DNA of 64,000 bases. Origin: Persicitalea sp038235275 (GTDB lineage: Bacteria > Bacteroidota > Bacteroidia > Cytophagales > Spirosomataceae). Positions 54,419 through 62,168 of the stretch are shown in pieces. The position numbers and the translations under genes are program-made. How positions within the stretch are numbered: position 1 is the stretch's first letter; each line of letters begins with the position of its first letter. Where the stretch lies: NCBI GenBank assembly GCA_038235275.1, contig JBBSUC010000012.1, forward strand, positions 50,072-114,071. The letters run 5' to 3'. The notes below the pieces were generated by a model. It ran no database searches. It had not been told where the DNA came from and saw only the letters and a program-made list of their open reading frames with translations.

Positions 54419-55609
54419 TTATCGTACCAACGGTTGTGTCCAGGCGGTTTCGACGTCGCCTTCCTGAAAAGGGTTTTTCTGCGGCGTGTCGGATATGATC
54501 TTGGCCCGCACGTATAAATCGGCGGGAGTTAGTTTATAACTGGCCTGGGTGCCTTTTACTTCTTTCAGGAGTACGCGCCCCTTTTCTGAGGGGGTACCAC
54601 CTTTTTTACGGACACCCCAAAACTGAACGATATAATTGGTTTTCGGTTTAAAATCCACTGCCACTGAAAGTATCCCCTTCTTGTTTTGAACATCTTTCAG
54701 CAAAACCCCCGTCGTCGCGTAGAAATCGCCTTTTTCCATGGCCTCAACCAAGGCTCCGGGTGTCAATTCCGGGGCTTTGACCATGATCCAGCCTCGTCCG
54801 GGATTGCTCAACCCAACCTTGTATTCCAGATAATTGTGCGAGTCGTCGGTAGCCAGGCCGAATAATGGCGGCTTATCGTCGCTGAGGTAGCTGATTAGAA
54901 GGTCGTCCCAGAGTTCATCCATGCCCATCGTGGTGCTATCGCCGTAGTTATGGACCAGCGGATGGCCGTTATAGACCTCGAAAAAGCGCTCGCCGCGCAA
55001 GCCGCGCATGTCGTCGGCTTTGATTGCCCACATAAAATTGGGGTGGTTGATGTGCGGAATCATGGGCTGGCCCGTGCGTCGGCGCTGTTCGTACACCGCA
55101 TCCAGATTATTCTGCATCACTTCGGCCATCGTATTTCCGCCCTGGGGTTGGATCAATTCCTTGACGTTGACCGCGTTCATGTGCATAGGCTTTCCGTCGA
55201 ACTTGTCCGTGACCTCCTCGGCCTGAACGATCAGGAACTTGCCTTTTTCTTCAAAAATCGGACGAAATTCTTTGAGCATTTTCAGCTTCACGCTGATTTT
55301 TCCGGCGGAATCAGTTTTGTACTCCACCCAGTCTCCACCGTATTTTTTCAGGTACTCCCGGAAGCGCTGTTGGCGAAAGGGATGTGGGGGTACTTCTTTC
55401 CATAATTCCTTATCAGCCAGAGTATTATGATCCGAGAGTGCTATGAAATCGTAGCCGTGGGATTTGTACCAATCCAGTACCAATTCCGGGTAATCGTCAC
55501 CATCGCTCCACAATGTGTGCGTGTGGGTATTGCCTTTGTACCAACGGGTAGTCGATTGGGCCTGGGCAGGGAATGTGCCTAAAAAGAGGAGGAAAAAGAG
55601 TGAACGCAT
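54419..55609 (-). CDS. PHP-domain exported phosphoesterase-like protein
   Basis: A 396-residue protein. From ATG 55609 (MRSLFFLLFLGTFPAQAQST) there is a signal peptide; a frame extension to 55660 is possible but would overlap the next gene. GNTHTHTLWSDGDDYPELVL and GYDFIALSDHNTLAD carry the metal-binding His/Asp residues of the PHP domain. LFGLATDDSHNYLEYKVG is the later metal block. A C-terminal beta region follows (LSVAVDFKPKTNYIVQFWGV). Known PHP proteins cleave phosphate esters or act as polymerase/histidinol phosphatases; here the protein is exported, and its substrate is unknown. Confidence 0.85.
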   Translation of the reverse strand: MRSLFFLLFLGTFPAQAQSTTRWYKGNTHTHTLWSDGDDYPELVLDWYKSHGYDFIALSDHNTLADKELWKEVPPHPFRQQRFREYLKKYGGDWVEYKTDSAGKISVKLKMLKEFRPIFEEKGKFLIVQAEEVTDKFDGKPMHMNAVNVKELIQPQGGNTMAEVMQNNLDAVYEQRRRTGQPMIPHINHPNFMWAIKADDMRGLRGERFFEVYNGHPLVHNYGDSTTMGMDELWDDLLISYLSDDKPPLFGLATDDSHNYLEYKVGLSNPGRGWIMVKAPELTPGALVEAMEKGDFYATTGVLLKDVQNKKGILSVAVDFKPKTNYIVQFWGVRKKGGTPSEKGRVLLKEVKGTQASYKLTPADLYVRAKIISDTPQKNPFQEGDVETAWTQPLVR

Positions 55610-55635
55610 TTTTCGGTAATTGGGTGATTTTCGCG

Positions 55636-56193
55636 TCAATTTACTGATTCTTTTTGCCAATTTTCTTTCAGAATCCGGTACAAATAAACATCGAGCCCAT
55701 CGTATCGGGTCTGCTTCTCGCGTATCAAACCGTTCTTTTCCGCTACGCGCTGGGAATTGAGGTTTCCGACATCGATAATAGAAACCACCGAATCAGACAG
55801 GTCGTGGGCAAAAGCGTAATCGATGAAAAGCTTTGCCGCCTCGGGAGCATAACCTTGGCCCCAGTATTTTTTCAGGACGTGATAACCGACTTCCAGCTCA
55901 ACCGTGTCATCCACCGTTTGGGTCATCAGCCCGCACATGCCCACGAAGGCGTTGGTCTGTTTGTCGATCAATGCCTGCATCCCGTAGCGCTGCTCAGCGT
56001 AGCGCGTAAGTTGCCGCTCGATCCAATAGCGGGCGCTTTCTTCGGGCGTGTTATACACGGCCATTGGGAAAAAGGCGATGGCTTCTTCGTCGGTGAAAAA
56101 TTCTGCCCAGATTTCAATGTCATCCGGGGTGAGAAAACGGGTGCGAAGGCGATCCGTTTCAAGACTATCTTTGTACAAAAATGGATTCTTCAT
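55636..56193 (-). CDS. GNAT-family N-acetyltransferase (RimJ/RimL type)
   Basis: A 185-residue protein (MKNPFLYKDSLETDRLRTRF). VGMCGLMTQTVDDTVELEVG and YHVLKKYWGQGYAPEAAKLF, with NLNSQRVAEKNGLIREKQTR, make the acetyl-CoA-binding GNAT pattern of RimJ/RimL-like enzymes. It acetylates an amino group on a small molecule or protein N-terminus; substrate unknown. It lies 6 bp downstream of the SnoaL-like gene and 26 bp before the PHP gene on the same strand, so the three may be co-transcribed. Confidence 0.92.
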   Translation of the reverse strand: MKNPFLYKDSLETDRLRTRFLTPDDIEIWAEFFTDEEAIAFFPMAVYNTPEESARYWIERQLTRYAEQRYGMQALIDKQTNAFVGMCGLMTQTVDDTVELEVGYHVLKKYWGQGYAPEAAKLFIDYAFAHDLSDSVVSIIDVGNLNSQRVAEKNGLIREKQTRYDGLDVYLYRILKENWQKESVN

Positions 56194-56199
56194 TTCGTA

Positions 56200-56592
56200 T
56201 CAGTACATAGGGTTGCCACTCACACTTCCGGCGGGAACGTGTTGGATCGAATCGCGCGGCGAACCGTCCCAATGCCCGACAATTTTGCCGTTTTCGTCGA
56301 ACCGGAAAAAGTCGATCGTGACGTATTGGTCGTTACCGGGCCAAATCTGGTGCGTGTGCAAAGCTACTAAATTGCCTTCGGCCACTGCTCTCAAAAATTC
56401 TACGGATTTGCCAGGATACTCCGCCGTCATTTTTTCAAAATAGGCGATAAAGCCAGCTGGGCCATCGGCAACCAGGGGATTGTGCTGGATGTATTCGTCG
56501 CCAACGAATAATTCTACGGCTTGGCGGGGATTACCCTCATAGGCGGTTTTGTAGAAGGCGATAGCATTTTGCTTGTTTTGGTCGAGGTTCAT
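56200..56592 (-). CDS. SnoaL-like (NTF2-fold) protein
   Basis: A 130-residue protein (MNLDQNKQNAIAFYKTAYEG). The order of conserved parts, EYIQHNPLVADGPAGFIAYF, LVALHTHQIWPGND and FFRFDENGKIVGHWDG, is that of the SnoaL-like polyketide-cyclase/NTF2 fold. No catalytic claim is justified; many homologues have unknown substrates. It starts 6 bp before the GNAT gene's start region, and the IS5-type element begins just upstream of it. Confidence 0.85.
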   Translation of the reverse strand: MNLDQNKQNAIAFYKTAYEGNPRQAVELFVGDEYIQHNPLVADGPAGFIAYFEKMTAEYPGKSVEFLRAVAEGNLVALHTHQIWPGNDQYVTIDFFRFDENGKIVGHWDGSPRDSIQHVPAGSVSGNPMY

Positions 56593-56629
56593 GAATTAAA
56601 ATTATTTACCGGATATTCTTGATATTAGA

Positions 56630-57359
56630 TTATGTTTTGGAACCTAATTTGGTCATTCTGTTGAGGAACATGGTAGCGTATGCGATTTGCGGCATAGCCT
56701 CGGAAGATTCTATCGTTTTCTCGTATTCTTTGGCCAGCCGACGCCTGAAATTCAGCCATCCGAAGCACCTCTCGACCTGCCAGCGATTCTTCTGAGGCAC
56801 GAAGCCTTGCGCTGATTCTGGTTTTTGCGGTCCGCCGCTGCGGGGCAATTTCTACCTTCCAGCCATATTCCTTGTCAGCGTGTTCAATGAAAGCGGTCTT
56901 ATAACCCTGGTCGCCAATGATTTTCTGCAAGCGCGGCACTTTGCCCTTCAAAACTTCGAGGGCCTGTATACCCGCCTGGTTGTCGGACAACCCGGCAGAA
57001 CTAACCTTTACTGCCCAAGGGATGCCAAGCGTGTCGACCAAAATCGTCCTCTTGCGGCCCTTGATTTTCTTTCCTCCATCCACGCCCGTGTCCGACCCGA
57101 TAAACTGAACAGATTTAACACTCTGACTGTCAATAGCCAGAAGACTAGGAGTGTTCTCCCTTTCCTGTCTTTTGCGTTCTTCGATGGCTAAGTGATCTAG
57201 TAGTTCTTCCCAGATTCCACGCAGCTTGAACTGGCGGAAATGGTAACAGACTGTTTGCCATGGCGGGTATTTACTTTCCATATTTCGCCATTGGGAACCA
57301 GTATTATTGACCCCCAAAATGGCATTCACGATCGTGCGGAGTATGTTCAGTAAAGTGTG
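56630..57359 (-). pseudogene. IS5-family transposase remnant, N-truncated and frameshifted
   Basis: The minus-strand frame reads ILRTIVNAILGVNNTGSQWR, then PPWQTVCYHFRQFKLRGIWE, the middle of an IS5/IS427-type DDE transposase. LAIDSQSVKSVQF carries the first Asp and IIGDQGYKTAFIEHADKEYG the second. The last part lies in another frame: PRSGGPQKPES, then WQVERCFGWLNFRRRLAKEY holds the catalytic Glu, ending at 56630. The shift is near 56840. It may be a programmed frameshift, used by some IS427-group elements, or damage. The N-terminal DNA-binding part is missing and runs into a stop at 57360-57362, at the edge of the IS256-type element. Confidence 0.75.
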
Positions 57360-57362
57360 TCA
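57342..57362 (+). repeat. Left terminal inverted repeat of the IS256-type remnant
   Basis: Core TATGTTCAGTAAAGTGTGTC; inverted partner at 58177-58197, with two mismatches in 21. Confidence 0.7.
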
Positions 57363-57390
57363 AGTTATGATTTACTAACTTGACAATCAA

Positions 57391-58192
57391 ATGGAACAAA
57401 AGGGAAAAGAAATGAATGCATCCAGAGGCCAGTCGGGCTTCGATTACGAATTCTTCCGCCAGGAAACGGTCGCCAAGATGCTCTCCGGCGACAAAGAGCT
57501 TACGGGCAAGGACGGGCTGCTGGCCCCTCTGCTGAAAGGCCTGCTGGGCATATACATCGGCGACGCGGAAAGCGCGCGTTTCTGGTTGTCCGTGCTGACG
57601 GACTTGCAGAACAGGGCGGGGCGGCCCGTGCCGCGTGAGAGACCTGCTGGTCTGTTCGATCGACAACCTGACGGGATTCGGCGACGCGATCGAAGCCGTC
57701 TTCCCGCAGGCAGACGTGCAACTCTGCCTGGTTCACCAGGTCAGGACGTCGATGCGCTACGTCGTCTCGAAGGACCAGAAGGCCGTAGCGGCTGACCTGC
57801 GGCCGATCTACCAGTCAGCCAACCTGGCCGGGGCCGAGCAGAAGCTGGAGGAGTTGGCTGAGAAATGGGGCGGCAAGTACCCGCGCTAGCGGCGGAACTG
57901 GCTGCGTCTGACGCGGTTCTTTGAGTACCCGTCCGCTATCCGCAAGATCGTTTACACGACCAACACCGTCGAGAGCTTCCACAAGCAGATCCGCTGTGTG
58001 ACCAAGTCGAAGGGTGCCTTCTCCTCAGAGACCGCGCTACTCAAGCTGCTTTATCTGGCCACGCAGAGGATGATCGGAAAGTGGAAAATGCCCGTGCAAA
58101 ACTGGGCTGCGACTTTGCAGCAACTGACGATAATTTTCGGCGAGAGAGTCAGAAACTACACCAACATCTCAAGGAATGACACACTTAAATGA
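57391..58192 (+). pseudogene. Broken IS256-family transposase
   Basis: The frame starts with FDYEFFRQETVAKMLSGDKE and GLLAPLLKGLL, the N-terminus of IS256 transposases. It then jumps directly to GIYIGDAESARFWLSVLTDL, which belongs roughly 130-160 residues later, so the centre with the first catalytic Asp was deleted, apparently in frame. Near 57612-57634 the frame shifts (VRDLLVCSIDNLTGFGDAIE continues in another frame, with the second Asp). A TAG stop lies at 57887-57889. The last part, YTTNTVESFHKQIRCVTKSK, holds the catalytic Glu. It cannot transpose itself. Confidence 0.85.
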
Positions 58193-58197
58193 ACATA
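58177..58197 (-). repeat. Right terminal inverted repeat of the IS256-type remnant
   Basis: Inverted complement of 57342-57362, with two mismatches in 21. Confidence 0.7.
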
Positions 58198-58355
58198 ACC
58201 GTTTTTAAATCTTTTATTGAGATGTTCATATACTTTCAATATAAGAAAACATATTCAATACAACAAGTCTATTAATGATTTGCCGACCCATTAAGCCACA
58301 GCACCTACCGGCGATTAGCGGTAAAAAACAGGGCGTAGTTTTAACACTGCGGTTT

Positions 58356-58913
58356 TCATTTGTTCTGAAAGGGCAAGGAAACCCCTACTTTCTCCCAGCG
58401 CATTCTGATTTCTCCCTTGTGCTTACCTTCCGGTACCACTTCGTAGGTCAGCGCTTCCGTCAGGTCGTTCTGAGTTTCGGGTTTGACCTGCACCCGGACT
58501 ACGTCCTGTTCGGGCTTGTAGTCGTCCGCCAGGTGCATGTCCCAGTCCCGACTGAGGATGAGCGTCCACTCCGCTGGTCCGGGAATGGTGAAAAAGCCAT
58601 ACTTGCCTTTCGGTACGGTTTGGCCATCGATGACGACATCCTGGGAGAAATCAACCCAGGTTGCCTTGTGCGCGCCCGTCGCCCACACCTGGTCGTAGGC
58701 TACCAGCCCGTTCCAGATCTGCCGCCCCCGAACACTGGGTGATCCGTAGTCGATGTGCACATGATTGTCGCCGACCATTGCCATCGCATTGACCCGGGGA
58801 CTCTTGGCTTTTGCTGTCGTGGCGCTTGCTTCCGGCTGCGCGTGGTGCTCGTGTTGGGCGGAAGCGGATGAGGCGATCAGGGCCACGCAAAGGATTTTGA
58901 AAATGGAGTTCAT
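58356..58913 (-). CDS. DUF2911-family exported protein
   Basis: A 185-residue protein with a signal peptide (MNSIFKILCVALIASSASAQ). A histidine-rich patch follows (HEHHAQPEA). The core blocks NHVHIDYGSPSVRGRQIWNG, VWATGAHKATWVDFSQDVVI and KGKYGFFTIPGPAEWTLILS are those of DUF2911, a beta-sandwich family of unknown function, common in Bacteroidota. The His-rich N-terminus suggests metal binding, which would fit the adjacent efflux genes. It is last on this strand before the IS region. Confidence 0.85.
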   Translation of the reverse strand: MNSIFKILCVALIASSASAQHEHHAQPEASATTAKAKSPRVNAMAMVGDNHVHIDYGSPSVRGRQIWNGLVAYDQVWATGAHKATWVDFSQDVVIDGQTVPKGKYGFFTIPGPAEWTLILSRDWDMHLADDYKPEQDVVRVQVKPETQNDLTEALTYEVVPEGKHKGEIRMRWEKVGVSLPFQNK

Positions 58914-59015
58914 GATTTTAAATGGTTTTGGTTGACTTTTTGAAAACTATTTTTGGTACTGAATAATGTTGGCTGCGACGACTGATCCGTCGTCTCTCAT
59001 CCACTTTCAAAAAAT

Positions 59016-59582
59016 TCACTGAACACTTTCTCGTGTTTCACCACAGGAAAGCATCGCTTCTCCCATGTAGGGATTCCGGATTTCCCGCGTCGAGCTCAGC
59101 CAGGTGGCCCCTTCGTTGTCGAAAGCCATCGGGCAGTACTGCACATGAACCTGGCCCTCGGCCAGCCCGGACGCTTTCACCATTCTCATCATACCTTGGC
59201 TCAGGTTGCCGTAAGCCAGTCGCTGGGCCTCGACGGTCAAGGCGGCGGAAATCCTGGCGGCGGCCGAAGCCAGGTCCTTCCCCCCTGTCAATCCGGTGGT
59301 ACCGGCCTCAATGGCGTTGGCCGCAATTTTGGCGGCATCCAAGTCGGCTTCGATAAGGGCGGCAGTAAGGTGGACGTACTGCGCGTAAACGGCATTCAAT
59401 CGGTCATCTTTGAGTTTTACGGCACCAGTGAGGTCTGTCGGTCCCACCTCTTTTTGCGATGATTCGTGCTGCGCCATTTCCTCATGATTGTGGTCGGCGG
59501 CCTGGTTTTCTGTTTTATCCCCACAGGCCAAAACCACGAATGCCAGGGCGAAGGGGATGGTGAGTTTGATCAATCTTTTCAT
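59016..59582 (-). CDS. DUF3347-family lipoprotein of the metal efflux operon
   Basis: A 188-residue lipoprotein: LTIPFALAFVVLACGDKTEN gives lipobox Cys20. A His-rich stretch follows (DHNHEEMAQHE). The DUF3347 body is LNAVYAQYVHLTAALIEADL. The conserved C-terminal block VHVQYCPMAFDNEGATWLSS, then NPYMGEAMLSCGE, has two Cys with Met and is expected to bind a soft metal such as copper. In Bacteroidota this domain is often fused to or next to Cus-type adaptors, as here. It would act as a periplasmic metal-binding helper. Confidence 0.88.
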   Translation of the reverse strand: MKRLIKLTIPFALAFVVLACGDKTENQAADHNHEEMAQHESSQKEVGPTDLTGAVKLKDDRLNAVYAQYVHLTAALIEADLDAAKIAANAIEAGTTGLTGGKDLASAAARISAALTVEAQRLAYGNLSQGMMRMVKASGLAEGQVHVQYCPMAFDNEGATWLSSTREIRNPYMGEAMLSCGETRESVQ

Positions 59583-59647
59583 CGTTTCTTTGCGTTTAAT
59601 TATTTGTCAAATGGTTAAATGCTGGATTGAAATGGCTACGACCAAAC

Positions 59648-60847
59648 TTAGTGATTGTGTTCGCCCGCCGGGATTTTTCCTTTTTTAAGCACGTATTCAC
59701 TGTACAGCAGGTAGGCACCAGACAGTACCGCCACCTCACCCTCCTTCAACCCTTCGGTAATCTCCACCCGATCGAAATTTTCGGCCCCCAGCCTGACGGA
59801 CTGCGCCTTGAAGGTGCCGGGTTCGGTTTCCAGCCAGACGTGCGACCCGCTGCCGTCCCGGATTACGGCATCCACGGGTAGGGTGAGGGCCTTTGAATTG
59901 ACACTGACGGGTACCTGCACGAAGACCTGCATGCCCGGCCGGTACTGATCGCCGGGATTGGACAGGCTTCCCCGCAGCGTGAGCAGCTGGCTGCCGGCTT
60001 GAAGCGCCGGTTCTATGAAGTCGACCCGCATGGTGCGGGCTTCATTTTCGCCGCCCGACGCACGTACCTTCACCGATTGACCCTTGGTGATCAACCCTGC
60101 TTCCGAAGGGTACACGTCCGCCTCGATCCAGACGTTCCGGTAGCCTTCCAGCCGCATGATGGAGCCGCCCTCGGGTACGTACTGACCTTCCGTGACAAAC
60201 AGCTCGGCCACCACCCCGCTGGCGGGGGAGGGATAAGACACGTAGGGATCGGTTTTCTTGCCCGTGCGCAATGCCTCTAACTGTTGGGGCGACTGATCGT
60301 AGAGCTGCAGCCGCTGGCGGGCTGCTTCCTGAATGCTTTGGAAGCGGGCGTTGTCCGGAAACTGTTCGGCCTGCACGACCGCCACCAGGTACTCCTGCTG
60401 CAGGGAGGCCAGTTGTTCGGAATAGATCCGGTACAGGGTTTGCCCTTTTTTGACCGTCACGCCCGTTTCCCGCACGTATAAGTTCTCAATCCGTCCCGGT
60501 ACCCGGCTGGTCACGTACTCGATCTGTTCGGGGTCGATCACCACCCGGCCGTTCAATTGTTTGGTTGACGAAAAAGTGCCCGTCCGCACCGTGTCGGTGG
60601 TAATGTTGGCCAACAGACGCTGGCTTTCGCTGAGCGTGAGGTTAGCTTGCTCGATGTTGCGATCTACCGGCACCAGATCCATGCCACAGATCGGGCAGTT
60701 ACCCGGCGCGGGCCGGACGATTTGCGGATGCATGGGACAAGTGTAGCTGACGCCGTTCGCCTCAGGTGATTCTTCCTGTTTGCCCTTGCAGAATAGCAGG
60801 GAGGTAGCTGCCAACAGGACAAACGATAAATTCAGTAGCTTTCTCAT
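59648..60847 (-). CDS. RND efflux periplasmic adaptor (CusB-like), second of two
   Basis: A 399-residue lipoprotein from ATG 60847 (MRKLLNLSFVLLAATSLLFC). The heavy-metal-binding domain TCPMHPQIVRPAPGNCPICG comes first. Then membrane-fusion parts: RIENLYVRETGVTVKKGQTL as the biotinyl-lipoyl half, a helical hairpin around residues 150-200, PYVSYPSPASGVVAELFVTE as the second lipoyl half, and a beta-barrel region ending LPVDAVIRDGSGSHVWLETE. It links the RND pump to the outer-membrane channel. It sits 4 bp after the other adaptor's stop. The frame opens to 60886, but the lipoprotein signal decides the start. Confidence 0.92.
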   Translation of the reverse strand: MRKLLNLSFVLLAATSLLFCKGKQEESPEANGVSYTCPMHPQIVRPAPGNCPICGMDLVPVDRNIEQANLTLSESQRLLANITTDTVRTGTFSSTKQLNGRVVIDPEQIEYVTSRVPGRIENLYVRETGVTVKKGQTLYRIYSEQLASLQQEYLVAVVQAEQFPDNARFQSIQEAARQRLQLYDQSPQQLEALRTGKKTDPYVSYPSPASGVVAELFVTEGQYVPEGGSIMRLEGYRNVWIEADVYPSEAGLITKGQSVKVRASGGENEARTMRVDFIEPALQAGSQLLTLRGSLSNPGDQYRPGMQVFVQVPVSVNSKALTLPVDAVIRDGSGSHVWLETEPGTFKAQSVRLGAENFDRVEITEGLKEGEVAVLSGAYLLYSEYVLKKGKIPAGEHNH

Positions 60848-60851
60848 AGGT

Positions 60852-62168
60852 TTAAAGATTGGCCGGAGTTCTGATAAAACTTTCACTGTCCACCAGGTAG
60901 CTGGCGCTTTTGGCCACGCGCCACCCGGTCAGGTCGTCCAGCACCTGTACCATGCCGTCGGCGCTCAGGCCAGTTTGGACCCGTTTAGGGGTGAATACAT
61001 CGCCCTCTGCTTTGAACACGACCCATTCGGTGCCCAGGCTCACCAACGCGCTTTGCGGCAGCCAGAAGCCCTTCTCTTTCACCAGGGGAATCTGAGCCCG
61101 AACCAACTGACCGGGGTTCAACTTGCTGCCGCGCAGGTACACCCGCGCCGTGGCGAAGCTCTCCCCGCCGCGCTGTACGGGTTCCACCAGTCCGATGGTC
61201 CCCGTTTGAAGGGTGGCGTCCCCGGCTACGGATTGGTACAGGATCTTCTGCCCGCGCCTGACCTCCCGGGCCAGGGAGGCATCCAGGTAAAAATCGGCCA
61301 CCAGGCTGCTGGCTTTGTAAATAGTGAAGACGGTTTGCCCGGCGCTGAGGTACTGCCCTTCCCGAATCAGCACCGGCGCGTTGCCGACGTTCGGGGCAGT
61401 GGCGGCCGCTGGCGTCGAGGCCGCTCCCCCGCCCATTCCGTTCATCCCCCCACCACCGCTTGCTGCGCCGCCCCCTGCCATGGCGGCGGAAGGAGCGGTA
61501 GCAGGGGCGGCCACGACCGACTGATCGACAATGTACCCGCTGGCGGGGCTGTAAACGGGTACGCGGTACACCGGCTTTTCCGTCCGGACGATGTCGGCGA
61601 TTTGGGCGGCGGACATTCCCAGTAACAGCAGCTTCTGCCGCGCGCCTTCCCGCAGGGCCGGATTATCGTCTTGGCGGCTAACGTAGAGCAGCTCGCGCTG
61701 GGCCGCCACCAGGTCGGGCGAATAGATTTCCAGGAGTAACTGTCCCTTGCGGACGGGCTGGAAATTGTACCGGATACCAATCTGCTCAATGCGCCCCGCC
61801 ACCCGGCTGGCTACGCCGATCTGCTCGCGGGTATCGTACGCAACCTTGCCCTGCGCCGAAAGGGTCACGATGCGGGTGCCTGTCTCAGGCGCGATAGTAG
61901 GTACCTGGGAAATGACCTGGGCATTGGTCGATTTGAGCAGCGGCCGCAGCGCACTGTCCACGGCCATTTCGCCACTTCCAGTCTTGGGTACCAGGTCCAT
62001 GCCGCAAATGGGGCAGCTACCCGGCTCGTCGCGCACAATCTGCGGATGCATCGGGCAAGTGTACTGTTCAGAATGCTCGTGCGCCGCCTCTTGCCTGGAT
62101 TCGCACCCCCAGGCTACTGCAACCAGCAGCAGCAAGCGCAGCAGGCTACCTATATAGTTCCTGTTCAT
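60852..62168 (-). CDS. RND efflux periplasmic adaptor (CusB-like), first of two, with Gly/Ala-rich insert
   Basis: A 438-residue lipoprotein (MNRNYIGSLLRLLLLVAVAW, lipobox ending GC). It has the same heavy-metal-binding module (TCPMHPQIVRDEPGSCPICG), then GRIEQIGIRYNFQPVRKGQL and VPVYSPASGYIVDQSVVAAP as lipoyl parts. At about residues 215-260 a low-complexity insert of Gly, Ala, Met and Pro interrupts the second lipoyl half (plus-strand 61385-61520). FYLDASLAREVRRGQKILYQ is the beta barrel. ATG 62168 is used; 62177 is also possible. It overlaps the outer-membrane-factor gene by 23 bp. Confidence 0.92.
   Translation of the reverse strand: MNRNYIGSLLRLLLLVAVAWGCESRQEAAHEHSEQYTCPMHPQIVRDEPGSCPICGMDLVPKTGSGEMAVDSALRPLLKSTNAQVISQVPTIAPETGTRIVTLSAQGKVAYDTREQIGVASRVAGRIEQIGIRYNFQPVRKGQLLLEIYSPDLVAAQRELLYVSRQDDNPALREGARQKLLLLGMSAAQIADIVRTEKPVYRVPVYSPASGYIVDQSVVAAPATAPSAAMAGGGAASGGGGMNGMGGGAASTPAAATAPNVGNAPVLIREGQYLSAGQTVFTIYKASSLVADFYLDASLAREVRRGQKILYQSVAGDATLQTGTIGLVEPVQRGGESFATARVYLRGSKLNPGQLVRAQIPLVKEKGFWLPQSALVSLGTEWVVFKAEGDVFTPKRVQTGLSADGMVQVLDDLTGWRVAKSASYLVDSESFIRTPANL

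Larger units (their letters stand above)
57342..58197 (+). mobile_element. Internally deleted IS256-family element (remnant)
   Basis: Terminal inverted repeats are at 57342-57362 and 58177-58197; 19 of 21 positions match (core AAGTGTGTCA). Between them is a broken IS256-type transposase. No matching 8-bp target duplication flanks the repeats (left CGGAG..., right ACCG...), so the element has probably been rearranged since insertion. The IS5-type remnant on its left is truncated at its edge, which suggests it inserted into the IS5 element or was joined to it by deletion. The 160 bases after it (58198-58355) hold no gene that I see. Confidence 0.75.

Noticed and set aside
57330..57344. Target site duplication of the IS256-type element
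   Set aside because: The 8 bases left of the inverted repeat do not match the 8 bases right of 58197, so no duplication could be supported.
58977..58994. GACGAC/GTCGTC hairpin between the DUF3347 and DUF2911 genes
   Set aside because: Only a 6-bp stem without a T-run; not enough to call a terminator.
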